Made by a program: the position numbers and the translations under genes. A stretch of 64,000 nt of DNA from CATOSD01 sp965226695 (GTDB lineage: Bacteria; Chloroflexota; Dehalococcoidia; Lucifugimonadales; CATOSD01), in assembly GCA_965226695.1 (NCBI GenBank), contig OZ245405.1, positions 2,790,001-2,854,000 of the forward strand. Direction: 5' to 3'. This document shows, in pieces, positions 41,530 through 50,575 of this stretch; the stretch's first letter is position 1, and every line of letters begins with the position of its first letter. The notes beneath the pieces were generated by a model. The model was not told where the DNA came from, made no database searches, and saw only the letters and a list, made by a program, of their open reading frames with translations.

Positions 41530-41898
41530 CTACGCCCCAGGCTGCTGTAGAAGCTGCAGCGTGTTGCCGTCGGGGTCCTGGAACGTAGCGACCCAGCCGC
41601 CCCAGTGCTCCTGCTCGGGAGGACGCACGAAACGCACGCCCCTTGCCGTCAGGCTGTCAAACGCCGCCCGGATGTCGGACGTGGCAAGGTTGATCATTAC
41701 CCTGTGCGGCTCGCGTGTGTCGCCATTGACGCCGGAGTGCGCGCCCACGCTGAGGCGCATGTCGCCCCAGCGGAACGCCACGAAGTCCGGACGCACCGAG
41801 TGGGGCGTCAGTTCCAGCGTGTCCCGGTAGAACGCCGCAAGCCTATCGAGATCGCCCGTCCAGACGATCACGCCCGCCACGCCGTCCACTATCGCCAC
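41530..41898 (-). CDS. VOC-family (glyoxalase/bleomycin-resistance-like) protein
   Basis: A 122-residue protein with two beta-alpha-beta-beta-beta modules. The first reads GVIVWTGDLDRLAAFYRDTLEL; the second contains MINLATSDIRAAFDSLTARG and ends WVATFQDPDGNTLQLLQQ, with the usual metal-ligand Glu position near the end replaced by Gln in this stretch. VOC proteins include glyoxalases, dioxygenases and antibiotic-binding proteins; the role here is unknown. It lies 31 nt downstream of topA on the same strand and could be read through from it. Confidence 0.82.
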   Translation of the reverse strand: MAIVDGVAGVIVWTGDLDRLAAFYRDTLELTPHSVRPDFVAFRWGDMRLSVGAHSGVNGDTREPHRVMINLATSDIRAAFDSLTARGVRFVRPPEQEHWGGWVATFQDPDGNTLQLLQQPGA

Positions 41899-41929
41899 GT
41901 CGCACCCACCCCTGTCCCGGGCATGGCGG

Positions 41930-44083
41930 CTACACCTCGGCGGCGGCGAGCTCGACCTGCGGCCTCGGGCCGTAGTAGCTGCAGCTTCCGCACCTGGCGT
42001 TGCTCCTGCCGGACGCTACGAGCATCTTGCCGCATTCGGGGCACGGCTCGGGTACCGGCCTCTGGTTGGTGGTGAACTCGCAGGCGGGATAGTTCGAACA
42101 GCCGAAGAAGCGCCGCCTTTTGCCGCTCTTCTGCTGGCGCTCCACGAGGTCGCTGCTGCACTCGGGGCACTCCACGCCGACGCGCGTCAGAAGCGGCCTG
42201 GACTCCTTGCACTCCGGGAAGCCGCTACACGAGAGGAAGCGCCCGAATCTGCCCGACTTGATCACCATGGGCCGCTCGCACTTTTCGCAGACCTCGTCGC
42301 TCTCCTCGTCGATAAGCTCCCTGGGGACGCGCACGGCCTCCTTGAGGGCGCGCTCGACCGAAGCGTCGAACGGTGTGTACAGCTCCCTGAGCGTAGGCTC
42401 CCACTGGCGCTTACCTTCGGATATGTCGTCCAGGTACTTCTCCACCTCTCCCGTGAAGCCCACGTCCATAATGTCCGGGAAGTGCTCTTTGAGCAGCCCA
42501 ACGACCGCCTTGCCCAGCTTGGTGGGCACAAATCGCCCCTGGTCTTTCAGCACGTAGTCGCGGGTCATTATGGTCGACATTATCGGAGCGTAAGTGCTGG
42601 GGCGCCCTATGCCGGCCTGCTCCAATTCCTTTATGAGTGTGGCCTCAGTGAAGCGGGGCGGCGGCTTGGTGAAGTGCTGGTCGGCGGCCAGGCCCAGGAA
42701 ATCGAGCGCGTCGCCCTGCTCGAGCGCGGGCAGCGGGGACGTTTCCTCGTTTTCGTCCGCCTGGGAGTCGTCCATGCCCTCGGTGTACAGCGCCAGGTGC
42801 CCCCTGAACCTGAGCACGCGGCCATTGGCCCGAAACAGGTACACGGCGCCTGACGCGCCGGGAGCCACGACGTCCACCGCCGTGGAGTCGAACCGCGCGT
42901 CGGCCATCTGGCTCGCGAGCATTCGCTGCCAGATGAGGCGGTACATTCTGAGTTGGTCCCTATTCAGATGTCGCTGGAGAGCGTCGGGCTCGAGTTCGAT
43001 CGACGTGGGCCGGATAGCCTCGTGGGCCTCCTGCGCGCCCTTCACCTTGCGCCGGTACGTGCGCGCCGACTTCGGCATGTACTCTGCGCCGAACTTCTTC
43101 TCGATGACCCGCCTCGCCTCCTGAACGGCGCTCTCGGCAACGTTGGTGGAGTCCGTCCTCATGTACGTGATGAGGCCGACCTCGCCCTCGGCGCCGATGT
43201 CGATGCCTTCATAGAGCTGCTGAGCGACGCGCATCGTCTGTCGGGCGCTGAATCGCAGCTTGCGAGCCGCCTCCTGCTGGAGGGTGCTGGTAATGAACGG
43301 GGCCTTGGGCTTGCTGAGCGAGTTGGTCTTTCGCACCGCGTCCACGGTGTACTCGGCGCCGTCGAGGTCCGAAGTCAGTTCACTCGCGCGGTCGCCGTTG
43401 GATACCTTGATCCTCCGCTTCTGGCCCTTCATCGAGTGCAGGCCGGCCCGGAAGCTTATGCGGCGGTCGGCGCTCTCCCCGCGCTTGGCCAGGTTGGACG
43501 TGATGTTCCAGTACTCCTCGGGGATGAAGGCGTCGATCTGCTCTTCACGGTCGACGACCAGCCGCAGCGCGACCGACTGTACGCGGCCGGCTGAGAGGCC
43601 CCGACGCACCTTGCTCCACAGCACCGGGCTCAGCCGGTAGCCGACCACTCTGTCCAGTATTCGGCGCGCCTGCTGCGCGTTGATGAGGTTGCGGTCCAGC
43701 GGTCCTGGGGCCGCGAAGGCCTTCTCTATGGCGTCGCGCGTGATCTCGTGGAACACAACGCGCTGCGTCTTCGACTCGGGAATATTCGCCGCCTCCATTA
43801 AATGCCACGAAATGGCCTCCCCTTCCCTGTCGGGGTCAGTGGCGAGGTACACGGTGTCCGCCTGCTTGGACTCCTTCGCCACCTGGGAGACCACTTTCTT
43901 CTTGTCTTCCATGACCATGTATTCGGGCCGGAAGCCGTCGTCGTCGATCTCGACGCCCATCTTCTTCTTCGGCAGGTCCCTCACGTGCCCCATCGAGGCT
44001 ATCGCGAGGTATCCGTTGCCCAGAAATCGGCCTATGGTCCGGGCCTTTGCGGGTGATTCTACAATTACCAGATTTTTTGCCAT
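41930..44083 (-). CDS. topA: DNA topoisomerase I
   Basis: Type IA topoisomerase that relaxes negative supercoils. 717 residues: TOPRIM domain (KNLVIVESPAKARTIGRFLG, DPDREGEAISWHL), the active-site region with LITYMRTDSTNVAESA (catalytic Tyr), SYAPIMSTIMTRDYV-type helix as RPSTYAPIMSTIMTRDYV, and three C-terminal zinc ribbons (CEKCERPMV...CSGFPEC; CPECSSDLV...CSNYPAC; CPECGKML...CGSC). The gene begins 1 nt after the dprA stop, so the two are an operon, a common bacterial pairing. An intact full-length gene. Confidence 0.97.
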   Translation of the reverse strand: MAKNLVIVESPAKARTIGRFLGNGYLAIASMGHVRDLPKKKMGVEIDDDGFRPEYMVMEDKKKVVSQVAKESKQADTVYLATDPDREGEAISWHLMEAANIPESKTQRVVFHEITRDAIEKAFAAPGPLDRNLINAQQARRILDRVVGYRLSPVLWSKVRRGLSAGRVQSVALRLVVDREEQIDAFIPEEYWNITSNLAKRGESADRRISFRAGLHSMKGQKRRIKVSNGDRASELTSDLDGAEYTVDAVRKTNSLSKPKAPFITSTLQQEAARKLRFSARQTMRVAQQLYEGIDIGAEGEVGLITYMRTDSTNVAESAVQEARRVIEKKFGAEYMPKSARTYRRKVKGAQEAHEAIRPTSIELEPDALQRHLNRDQLRMYRLIWQRMLASQMADARFDSTAVDVVAPGASGAVYLFRANGRVLRFRGHLALYTEGMDDSQADENEETSPLPALEQGDALDFLGLAADQHFTKPPPRFTEATLIKELEQAGIGRPSTYAPIMSTIMTRDYVLKDQGRFVPTKLGKAVVGLLKEHFPDIMDVGFTGEVEKYLDDISEGKRQWEPTLRELYTPFDASVERALKEAVRVPRELIDEESDEVCEKCERPMVIKSGRFGRFLSCSGFPECKESRPLLTRVGVECPECSSDLVERQQKSGKRRRFFGCSNYPACEFTTNQRPVPEPCPECGKMLVASGRSNARCGSCSYYGPRPQVELAAAEV

Positions 44084-44084
44084 G

Positions 44085-45209
44085 CTATCCTGCTGCGGTG
44101 GTGTATTGTGCCGGCGGCTCCATAATCCTGACGTAGTTCATGCCACCGATCTGCTTTATTAGCCCTTTAAGCTCCATCATCGAGAGAGCGCCGCTCACGG
44201 TGGTTATGGGAAGCCCCGAGTTTCGGACTATCTCGTCGATGTGGGCGATGTCGTAGGAGACGAAACGCAGCACGGCGGCTTCGTTTTCGTCCTGTGGTAT
44301 CAGCGCCGCCAACTCCATCTGCGCGCCGACAGAGCTGATGTTGAGCTCCTCGAGAATATCGTTGGAGTCCAGGACCAGCTTGGCTGCCGAATCCTTGATG
44401 AGCTTGTTCGCGCCGCGGCTGCTGGGAGAGAGCGCGTTGCCGGGAACTGCGAAGACTTCACGGTTGTCCTCGATCGCGTACTTTGCCGTGAACAGCGCGC
44501 CGCTGCCCTCCGGCGCTTCGACGACGAGAGTCCCCAGCGTCATGCCGGCCATGATCCGGTTGCGACGCGGAAAATTGCCCGCGTTAGGACGCGTGCCCAG
44601 CGCGAACTCCGTCACGAGCGCCCCGTTGGACGCGATGTCGGACGCAAGGTTGGAGTGCTCCGCGGGGTAAATGATGTCCGCGCCGCTGCCCATCACCGCG
44701 ATGGTGCGCTGTCCGGCGTCGAGGGCCGCCCGGTGGGCTATGCCGTCTATCCCACGCGCGAGTCCGCTCACGATCGCGATTCCGGCGCGCGCCAGATCGG
44801 TGGCCAGCCGGTGGGCCATCTCACGCCCATAAGGCGTGGCCCTGCGAGTGCCAACCACGGCAATGGAGCGCTCGTCCTCGGGCAGCAATTCGCCGCGCAC
44901 GAACAACAGAGGAGGCCTGTCGGTGAACTCCTTGAGTCGCGACGGGTACTCGTCGTCGTGCCACGTGACAGCCCGGACGCCGATTTCGGCAAGCCGGCCC
45001 AGTTCGCGGTCAGGGTCTATCGCGGCACGGCGCTCGGCCACCTGCGCCAGCGCCCCGGCGTCGAAACCGGCCTGGCGCAGCTCGTCCGCGCCGGCGCGCC
45101 AAGCCTCGGACAGGCCGCCGAAACGCCTCTCCATCAGCGCAAAGTGCGACCGGCCAATGCCGGGTATCTTGTTGAAGGCTATCCAGTGTTTTAGTTCGAA
45201 CGATTCCAT
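44085..45209 (-). CDS. dprA: DNA-processing protein DprA/Smf
   Basis: Single-strand DNA-binding RecA loader used in natural transformation. 374 residues from the ATG giving MESFELKHW; a GTG 21 nt upstream (45230) is an alternative. Domains: N-terminal HhH/SAM-like (KIPGIGRSHFALMERRFGG), the Rossmann core with ERSIAVVGTRRATPYGREM, IVSGLARGIDGIAHRAAL, and FPRRNRIMAGMTLGTLVVEA (ssDNA site), plus a C-terminal winged helix (HIDEIVRNSGLPITTVSGAL). Presence alone does not prove competence. It is directly followed by topA. Confidence 0.95.
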   Translation of the reverse strand: MESFELKHWIAFNKIPGIGRSHFALMERRFGGLSEAWRAGADELRQAGFDAGALAQVAERRAAIDPDRELGRLAEIGVRAVTWHDDEYPSRLKEFTDRPPLLFVRGELLPEDERSIAVVGTRRATPYGREMAHRLATDLARAGIAIVSGLARGIDGIAHRAALDAGQRTIAVMGSGADIIYPAEHSNLASDIASNGALVTEFALGTRPNAGNFPRRNRIMAGMTLGTLVVEAPEGSGALFTAKYAIEDNREVFAVPGNALSPSSRGANKLIKDSAAKLVLDSNDILEELNISSVGAQMELAALIPQDENEAAVLRFVSYDIAHIDEIVRNSGLPITTVSGALSMMELKGLIKQIGGMNYVRIMEPPAQYTTAAG

Positions 45210-46064
45210 AAGCGCGGGTAATTCTAGCACACATCCGCCAAATCGGGGTTTGGCAGAGTGAGGGCGGCACCACGCGGCGCGGAAGAAGAAGAGCGGGTTT
45301 CAGATTGCCAAGCGCCATCAACACCGTTGTTCCCGCGAGAGCGGGAAGGCGAATTCTGTTCGTTTCTGCGACATTCTGTGCGCACCCTTGCTGAGGGTGT
45401 CGCCGGTCCCGCGCGAATCTGTAATGCCGGAGCGGGTTTTTTGGGACACGAAAGTGGCACCGCGTGGCAGAGTAGGACAGGGTGACGGAGCAGGGTCACT
45501 CAGCCGTGTCTTCGCTGCCGCTCACCCTTGTCAGACCGCGCACGGGCGGTTCACGAACCGCCCCTACCGTGGCGCGGGCGGCGGGGCGCGGGGGTCGGTC
45601 CCTCGCGTGGGCGAGGGTAGCACGGCTGTGCGTATATTTCAAGAGGGATGGCGAAAATGCGGGATTGGGGCGGACTGGTGGGGAGAAATGGCGCAGACGT
45701 GAGGACTACGTGGGGCGTGAGCGGGGTTGGATGGGGCAGGGCCGGGAACGTGTGGCGCGGGAGGGTGACGCTTTTTTCGGGGTACGGGGGCGCGATTGAG
45801 TCGTGTGTGGGCGAGGTTGTGCGGCCGGGGTGTGCGTTGGGACGTACGGGGACATTGGCAGAGCGATATGGCGAACGCGAGGCGATGGCCGAAGGTTCAG
45901 AGTTGGGCGCGGGGGCAGGCTGTTGGCGAGGGAGACGGTTTTGGGCGCGCTTGGTTATCTGCAACAGGCTCTTGGTCCGTAACGCTCTTGCTCAAATTCG
46001 GCGAACTGTGCTAACTTGGCAGTCCAATGCAAACTTGGCGAAGCTTTGTGAGAAGGTGAATTCA
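45210..46064. other. Long G-rich spacer without a credible gene (855 bp)
   Basis: No frame here has family similarity or a plausible ribosome site. The first half contains degenerate hairpins (CCCGCGAGAGCGGG near 45341 and the palindrome at 45544-45563). From ~45640 to 45940 the plus strand is strikingly G-rich with many GGGG runs, giving strong strand skew and possible G-quadruplexes. It marks the junction between housekeeping genes and the lower-GC defence pair. Confidence 0.6.
45544..45563. repeat. GGGCGGTT-type palindrome, copy A
   Basis: GGGCGGTTCACGAACCGCCC, a 20-bp inverted repeat followed by CTAC. A second copy, differing at one central base, lies at 63802-63821 near the right end of the window. 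Both are intergenic. Confidence 0.7.
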
Positions 46065-47447
46065 GTGTTCAAGTGGGCCGCAATTGGCGACACCCCACCA
46101 TTCTCGGAGTCTATAGAGTTTGAGTTCGATGAGCGGGTTAACGTGTTCATCGGCCCTAACGCAACGGGCAAGTCCACCTTGCTTAGGAGCTTGGCAGGAG
46201 CAAAGTACGACCTGAGTGGAGAGGAGCGGCCCAAGTTCGTCTTTGATCTGTTTGTGGGAAAGACACGTACGCCGCTCACCGCACCCCACGCTGACCTACT
46301 TCAAGGGCCTTTCGAGACTTCCCTGAAACGATGGGAATCTCTTGGGGAAGTGGCAGAAAGAGCTTCAGGTAGGCTACCTATAGTCCATATTGCCGCTACT
46401 CGACTAAGTGTCCCGCTTAGCACAGATACACCTAGCATTCAACAGATGCTCAGCGAGCGGAGCGATTGGGAGAGCTTGGCTGACGTCCTTGAAAACTCGG
46501 AGTCGTTTGGTGTATTTGACGGCAGCGCGGTGTATCACGCTTCCCAGAAGATTGGCGAAGACTTGCAGGCGGGAAGGTACGGCGGCCCATCAATCCGTCA
46601 GATGATCAGAGTGTCTCGACTTCCCTTCGCCTGTGCAAGAGCGATTTGCTCAGACGTACTGCGTGACAGCGAGGAACAATTCGATTGGATACAGGAGCTT
46701 CCAGTTGGGGAACTTGGCGATGAAGAGTACGTGGTAGCAACTGTTCACCATGATATGGCCGTGTTTACTGCTGACAACAGTCCTGACGGGACGGATGACG
46801 GTGTGTTTGTTGGCGACCTGAGCGCCGGAACGCAAGGAACACTTCTATGGATATGGTACTTGGCGTTGCGAATCGCCAGTTTCTACCAAGATTTGGGCCG
46901 TCGGGGAGGTCCGAGACTCACAAGAACACAGTGGGAGAAGCGCCCGGCCATACTGCTCATCGATGAAATCGAAAACCATCTCCACCCGGCCTGGCAGCGG
47001 CGCGTCATACCCGCGCTCCTGAAGTACTTCCCCGGATTGCAGATTTTTGCGACTACTCACTCGCCATTCGTCATCGCTGGACTAAAGGCCGGTCAGGGTC
47101 ACTTGCTAAACCGGAACGATGACGGCACAGTCGTGGCCTCCACAAGTGAACAGGACATTGTCGGCTGGACGGCGGACGAGATTCTCCGTACATTCATGGG
47201 CGTCGATGACCCTACGGACGAATTGACCGCTACCAACGCGGCCAGACTGCGAGCGCTGCGCCGCAAAGACACGCTTGAAGGTCTCGAGGACCATGAGCGG
47301 ACCGAGTTGGATGAGCTTCGCACCAAAGCTGGCGCAGACATACTTGCCCAGGGTGGACTGCTAAATGCGCAACGCGAGAGATTCGCTGGCATGGTGCAAG
47401 AGTTTCTAAGAGCTCGGCTGGCCGACACGCCGCCAAACGAGGCCTAA
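46065..47447 (+). CDS. Septu-like defence ATPase (PtuA-type AAA/ABC ATPase)
   Basis: A 460-residue SMC/ABC-like ATPase of the AAA_15/AAA_21 type. Walker A GPNATGKS (residues 30-37), a Q/insert region, ABC-signature-like LSAGTQGTLLW, Walker B AILLIDEIENHLHPAW, and the switch His in TTHSPFV. The start is GTG 46065, 6 nt after GAAGGTG; the frame stays open upstream through the G-rich spacer, which is not protein-like. Codon use and GC are clearly lower than in neighbouring genes, consistent with transfer. The next gene encodes an HNH nuclease, so the pair matches Septu (PtuA-PtuB) anti-phage systems, in which the ATPase senses phage and controls the nuclease. Confidence 0.8.
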   Translation: MFKWAAIGDTPPFSESIEFEFDERVNVFIGPNATGKSTLLRSLAGAKYDLSGEERPKFVFDLFVGKTRTPLTAPHADLLQGPFETSLKRWESLGEVAERASGRLPIVHIAATRLSVPLSTDTPSIQQMLSERSDWESLADVLENSESFGVFDGSAVYHASQKIGEDLQAGRYGGPSIRQMIRVSRLPFACARAICSDVLRDSEEQFDWIQELPVGELGDEEYVVATVHHDMAVFTADNSPDGTDDGVFVGDLSAGTQGTLLWIWYLALRIASFYQDLGRRGGPRLTRTQWEKRPAILLIDEIENHLHPAWQRRVIPALLKYFPGLQIFATTHSPFVIAGLKAGQGHLLNRNDDGTVVASTSEQDIVGWTADEILRTFMGVDDPTDELTATNAARLRALRRKDTLEGLEDHERTELDELRTKAGADILAQGGLLNAQRERFAGMVQEFLRARLADTPPNEA

Positions 47448-47453
47448 CCCACA

Positions 47454-48125
47454 GTGCGTTGGGTGGATAGAGGTTCCGAACCCGCCCAAGTCGAGGAGTA
47501 CCGGCGACTCTACACTCAAGACTGAGTGGACCACTATCGCAACAGAATGGGCCAGCCGGGACCCGACTTGATAAACTATTGGCGGGATTTCAGAGACGAG
47601 CTCGCTGATCGATTCTTCGATAAGTGCGGCTACTGCGAAATGCGATGTCGCGAGACGGACAGCCCAACCAAGGCGCCAACCCTCGACCATTTTCGTCCCC
47701 GAAGCGAATTCCCGGAATTGACCTACGAATGGTCGAACTGGATTTACTCTTGCTGGCGCTGCAACCAGGAAAAGGGCAACCTTTGGCCCGACTCGGAGTA
47801 CGTAGACCCGTGCGCCGTCCCATTTGACGAACGGCCGGAAGCCTATTTTGAGGTCGACGTCGTTACTGGAGAAGTGATCGCCAAGTCTGGTTTGTCAGAG
47901 GAGGGCAAGAGAAAGGCTCAGAGCACAATTGACGACATAGGACTAAACTTGCTCGACTTGCGGTACTCTCGCATTGGTTGGGTCAGGCAATTCCAAGCCA
48001 CACTGGATGTCCTACCAACTTCCGAGCGTCAAGCCTTCATTGACTTTAGCATTGGCCCCGAGCGGGAGTTTGCCAGAATAACAGACATGTTACTGGAACG
48101 CCTCCGTCAGATGGGCGAGTTATAG
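47454..48125 (+). pseudogene. Septu-like HNH nuclease (PtuB-type), interrupted by an in-frame UGA
   Basis: HNH/His-Me-finger nuclease with CGYCE, LDHFRPRSEFPEL and a second Cys pair CWRCNQEKGNL, the TIGR02646/PtuB pattern. The frame from GTG 47526 gives 199 residues, but the 23 codons upstream in the same frame (GTG 47454 onward: VRWVDRGSEPAQVEEYRRLY...) look like the expected PtuB N-terminus. They are separated from the rest only by TGA at 47523-47525, where Trp (TGG) would fit. So either a nonsense mutation, a base-calling error, a UGA read as an amino acid, or initiation at 47526. It lies 6 nt after the ATPase gene, same lower-GC composition. Confidence 0.75.
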
Positions 48126-48136
48126 CGGCACTGACC

Positions 48137-48170
48137 CCCATCCTGACCTTCCCCCTGCGAAGGGGAAGGG
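48137..48170. repeat. REP-like palindrome, CCTTCCCC variant (left)
   Basis: CCTTCCCC (48147-48154), short loop, GGGGAAGG (48162-48169), preceded by the tail CCCCCATCCTGA. The copy at 50530-50561 has the same stem with the tail on the other side, so the two are inverted and flank the HAD-amidase gene pair. Confidence 0.7.
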
Positions 48171-48186
48171 ACAAGCAGTTCGCCAC

Positions 48187-49056
48187 CTACCTCAGCCCGC
48201 GCAAGTAGTACGTCGGCCGTACCTCTGCAGGCAGTGGCGCCGCGGCGTTCTCCGCGATGCCCGTGTCGACGAGCGCAGAGTGGATGCCAAAGTCGTTCGC
48301 GCCCCGGATGTCCGTCTCCGGTTGGTCTCCTATCATCACCATGTCCGAGGTTCCGGCGCGCCGCCTCGCCTCCTCGAACATTGCCGGGTGCGGCTTGCCA
48401 AGCGGCTCGAAGCGCAGCCCCGCTCTGCCCGGGTAACGCAGCTCCAGCGCCGCCTCGAGCAGCAGCGCGACGCTCCCGCTCGCTATGCCGAAGCCGCCCT
48501 TCGCGGTGGGGTATATCAGGTCGGGGTTGGGCTGCACGAGCCGGACGCTCTCGCCCGCGTCGATACGTTTGAACAGCGTGGACATCACCTCGTCGATCGT
48601 TTCGACGAATGGAAAGCCCGACTGATTGCCTATGACTATGGCGTCGAATGGTTCCGAAGGCTCGGCGATCAGCCCCCCGGCGGCCCTGACGTAGCGGCGG
48701 CTGTCGTCCGTGCCCATCACCACGCAGCGCGCCCCTACGAGCCCCTCGCGGCGGAAGTAGTCGACCAGCAGCGAGCCGGACGTGATGATGGCTTCAGGCG
48801 CGATGTCCAGCCCCATTCGCCTGAACCGCTCCGACCTGGTATCGGGAAGCGCCGATGCGTCGTTGGTCAGCACGTAGTAGGGTTTGTCTGTGCGATTAAG
48901 CTCCTCGATTAGCTCCACCGCGCCCGGGTAGGAGCCGAACGAATCGGCAAGCACGCCGAACGAGTCGAACAGAATCACCGAGTAGCGGCCCACGAGCTCG
49001 CCGATGGTGGCCTCGATGGGCGCGACGAAGGGCAGGTCCGGGTCGACCTCGCTCAC
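48187..49056 (-). CDS. HAD-superfamily hydrolase, subfamily IIA
   Basis: A 289-residue phosphatase-like protein. Motif I is VILFDSFGVL (nucleophilic Asp; the usual second Asp two residues on is Phe, as in some IIA members), followed by YYVLTNDAS (motif II), GKPHPAMFEEARR (motif III Lys) and MIGDQPETDIRGAND (motif IV). The NagD-type cap is between II and III. It may dephosphorylate a sugar or nucleotide phosphate, but the missing acid/base Asp makes activity uncertain. Its start overlaps the upstream amidase stop by 4 nt. Confidence 0.87.
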   Translation of the reverse strand: MSEVDPDLPFVAPIEATIGELVGRYSVILFDSFGVLADSFGSYPGAVELIEELNRTDKPYYVLTNDASALPDTRSERFRRMGLDIAPEAIITSGSLLVDYFRREGLVGARCVVMGTDDSRRYVRAAGGLIAEPSEPFDAIVIGNQSGFPFVETIDEVMSTLFKRIDAGESVRLVQPNPDLIYPTAKGGFGIASGSVALLLEAALELRYPGRAGLRFEPLGKPHPAMFEEARRRAGTSDMVMIGDQPETDIRGANDFGIHSALVDTGIAENAAAPLPAEVRPTYYLRGLR

Positions 49057-50471
49057 ATCGCCACTCCTGGGCGCTGCTTCCAGAATCCGGTCGCCTGCTC
49101 GAAGGCGTGGGCGAGTTGCAGCACCCCGAAATCGTCACGATACCTGCCCACGATCTGGACGCCCACCGGCAGGCCCTCCGGCGTGAAGCCGCACGGCACC
49201 GATATGGCGGGGTGGCCGGTGGCCGTGATGTAGTAGCAGGACTTCATCCAGTCGATGTATGTCTCCATCTGCACGCCGTTGATCTCGGTGACGTAGCGTT
49301 GCTTGACGTCGAACGGAGGCACCTGGCTGACAGGACAGATTAGGAACTCGTAGGTCTCCATGAAGCTGTGGACGCGCTGGAAAAGCTCCGCTCGCTTGGC
49401 CTCAGCCCATCCGACCTGCGGGCCGGTGAGCTTCAGGCCCTGCTCGATGTCCCAGATTACAGTGTCCTTCAACTGGTCCCTGTGGGTCTCCAGCAGCTGC
49501 GCCTGGCCCATCGCCCTCGCGAAGCCGCGCCAGACCTTGAACACCGCGTCGGTGTCCGTGAAGTCGGGCTCGGCGTCCTCGGTGACACAGCCCAGCGACT
49601 CGAAAACCCCGCGTTGGGCGTCGATCGCGGACGTGACTCGTAGGTCTACGGGCAGGCCACCCAGGTCGCGGCTCCAGGCGATTCGCGTGCCAGCGAAGTC
49701 GCGCTCCAGGGGCTCGAGAAAGCGCTCGCCCGGCTCGGTGATGGAAATGGGCACGCGCGGGTCGGGGCCGGCGATGGCGCTGAGCATGAGCGCCGCGTCG
49801 GACACCGTGCGGGCCATCGGTCCCTGCACCGACGTTGGGCTCCAGCCGCCGCCGCCGGGCCAGGCGGGCACCCTGCCGGGGGAGACGCGGAAGCCGATGA
49901 CGTTGCAGAAGTTGGCCGGATTGCGTAGCGAGCCACCCGTGTCGCTGCCGTCGGCTATTGGTTGCATCCCGCACGCCAGCGCGACCGCCGCGCCACCGCT
50001 GCTTCCGCCGCACGTCTTGGTGGTGTCGTAGGGATTGAGCGTCTCGCCGAACACCTCGTTGTACGTTTGGGAGCCGGCGCCGAACTCCGGCGTGTTCGTC
50101 TTGCCCATCGTTATGGCGCCGGCCGCCCTGAGGCGCTGAACGATGAGGCCGTCGTGGTCGGGCACGTTGTCGCTGTGGATGGGCGAGCCGTAGGTGGTGC
50201 GAATTCCTCTCGTGGGCACCAGGTCCTTGTGGGCCACCGGCAGCCCGTGCAGCACCCCAACGTCCTCGCCCCGCGCGAGCGCGGCGTCGGCGGCGTCAGC
50301 GCCCTCCAGGGCGCGCTCCGGCACCAGAGTCACTATGGCGTTCACTCTGGGGTTCATCCTGTCTATCTGGCGCAGGTGGGCTTCCATCACCTCGCGGGCC
50401 GACAGCTTTCGCTCTCGGACGAGGCGCGCCAGTTCGAGGGCCGTCATGAAGCAGATGTCATTGTCGGGCAT
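49053..50471 (-). CDS. Amidase signature-family hydrolase
   Basis: A 472-residue Ser-cisSer-Lys amidase. Catalytic Lys in GLPVAHKDLVPTRG, Ser pair in CGGSSGGAAVALACGM and GSDTGGSLRNPANFCNV, then GFRVSPGRVPAWP. The C-terminal half reads ISVPCGFTPEGLPVGVQIVG, typical of the family. It differs from the amidase at 40032, so is not a recent duplicate. The overlap with the HAD gene implies a two-gene transcript, and the pair is bounded by inverted REP-like elements. Substrate unknown. Confidence 0.92.
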   Translation of the reverse strand: MPDNDICFMTALELARLVRERKLSAREVMEAHLRQIDRMNPRVNAIVTLVPERALEGADAADAALARGEDVGVLHGLPVAHKDLVPTRGIRTTYGSPIHSDNVPDHDGLIVQRLRAAGAITMGKTNTPEFGAGSQTYNEVFGETLNPYDTTKTCGGSSGGAAVALACGMQPIADGSDTGGSLRNPANFCNVIGFRVSPGRVPAWPGGGGWSPTSVQGPMARTVSDAALMLSAIAGPDPRVPISITEPGERFLEPLERDFAGTRIAWSRDLGGLPVDLRVTSAIDAQRGVFESLGCVTEDAEPDFTDTDAVFKVWRGFARAMGQAQLLETHRDQLKDTVIWDIEQGLKLTGPQVGWAEAKRAELFQRVHSFMETYEFLICPVSQVPPFDVKQRYVTEINGVQMETYIDWMKSCYYITATGHPAISVPCGFTPEGLPVGVQIVGRYRDDFGVLQLAHAFEQATGFWKQRPGVAM

Positions 50472-50529
50472 GGGCGTACCTCGCGGGGCTGACAGGGGTA
50501 TGTTTCAGAAATGAACTTTCCAGAAAATC

Positions 50530-50561
50530 CCTTCCCCCTCGCAGGGGGAAGGTTAGGATGG
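50530..50561. repeat. REP-like palindrome, CCTTCCCC variant (right)
   Basis: CCTTCCCCCT (50530-50539), loop CGC, AGGGGGAAGG (50543-50552), then tail TTAGGATGG. Perfect 10-bp stem. Inverted relative to the copy at 48137-48170. Confidence 0.75.
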
Positions 50562-50575
50562 GGGTGAACCTCGCG

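Noticed and set aside
45648..46064. N-terminal extension of the Septu ATPase frame
   Set aside because: It is a Gly/Arg/Trp-rich translation of the G-rich spacer; the GTG at 46065 has a proper ribosome site directly before the conserved N-terminus.
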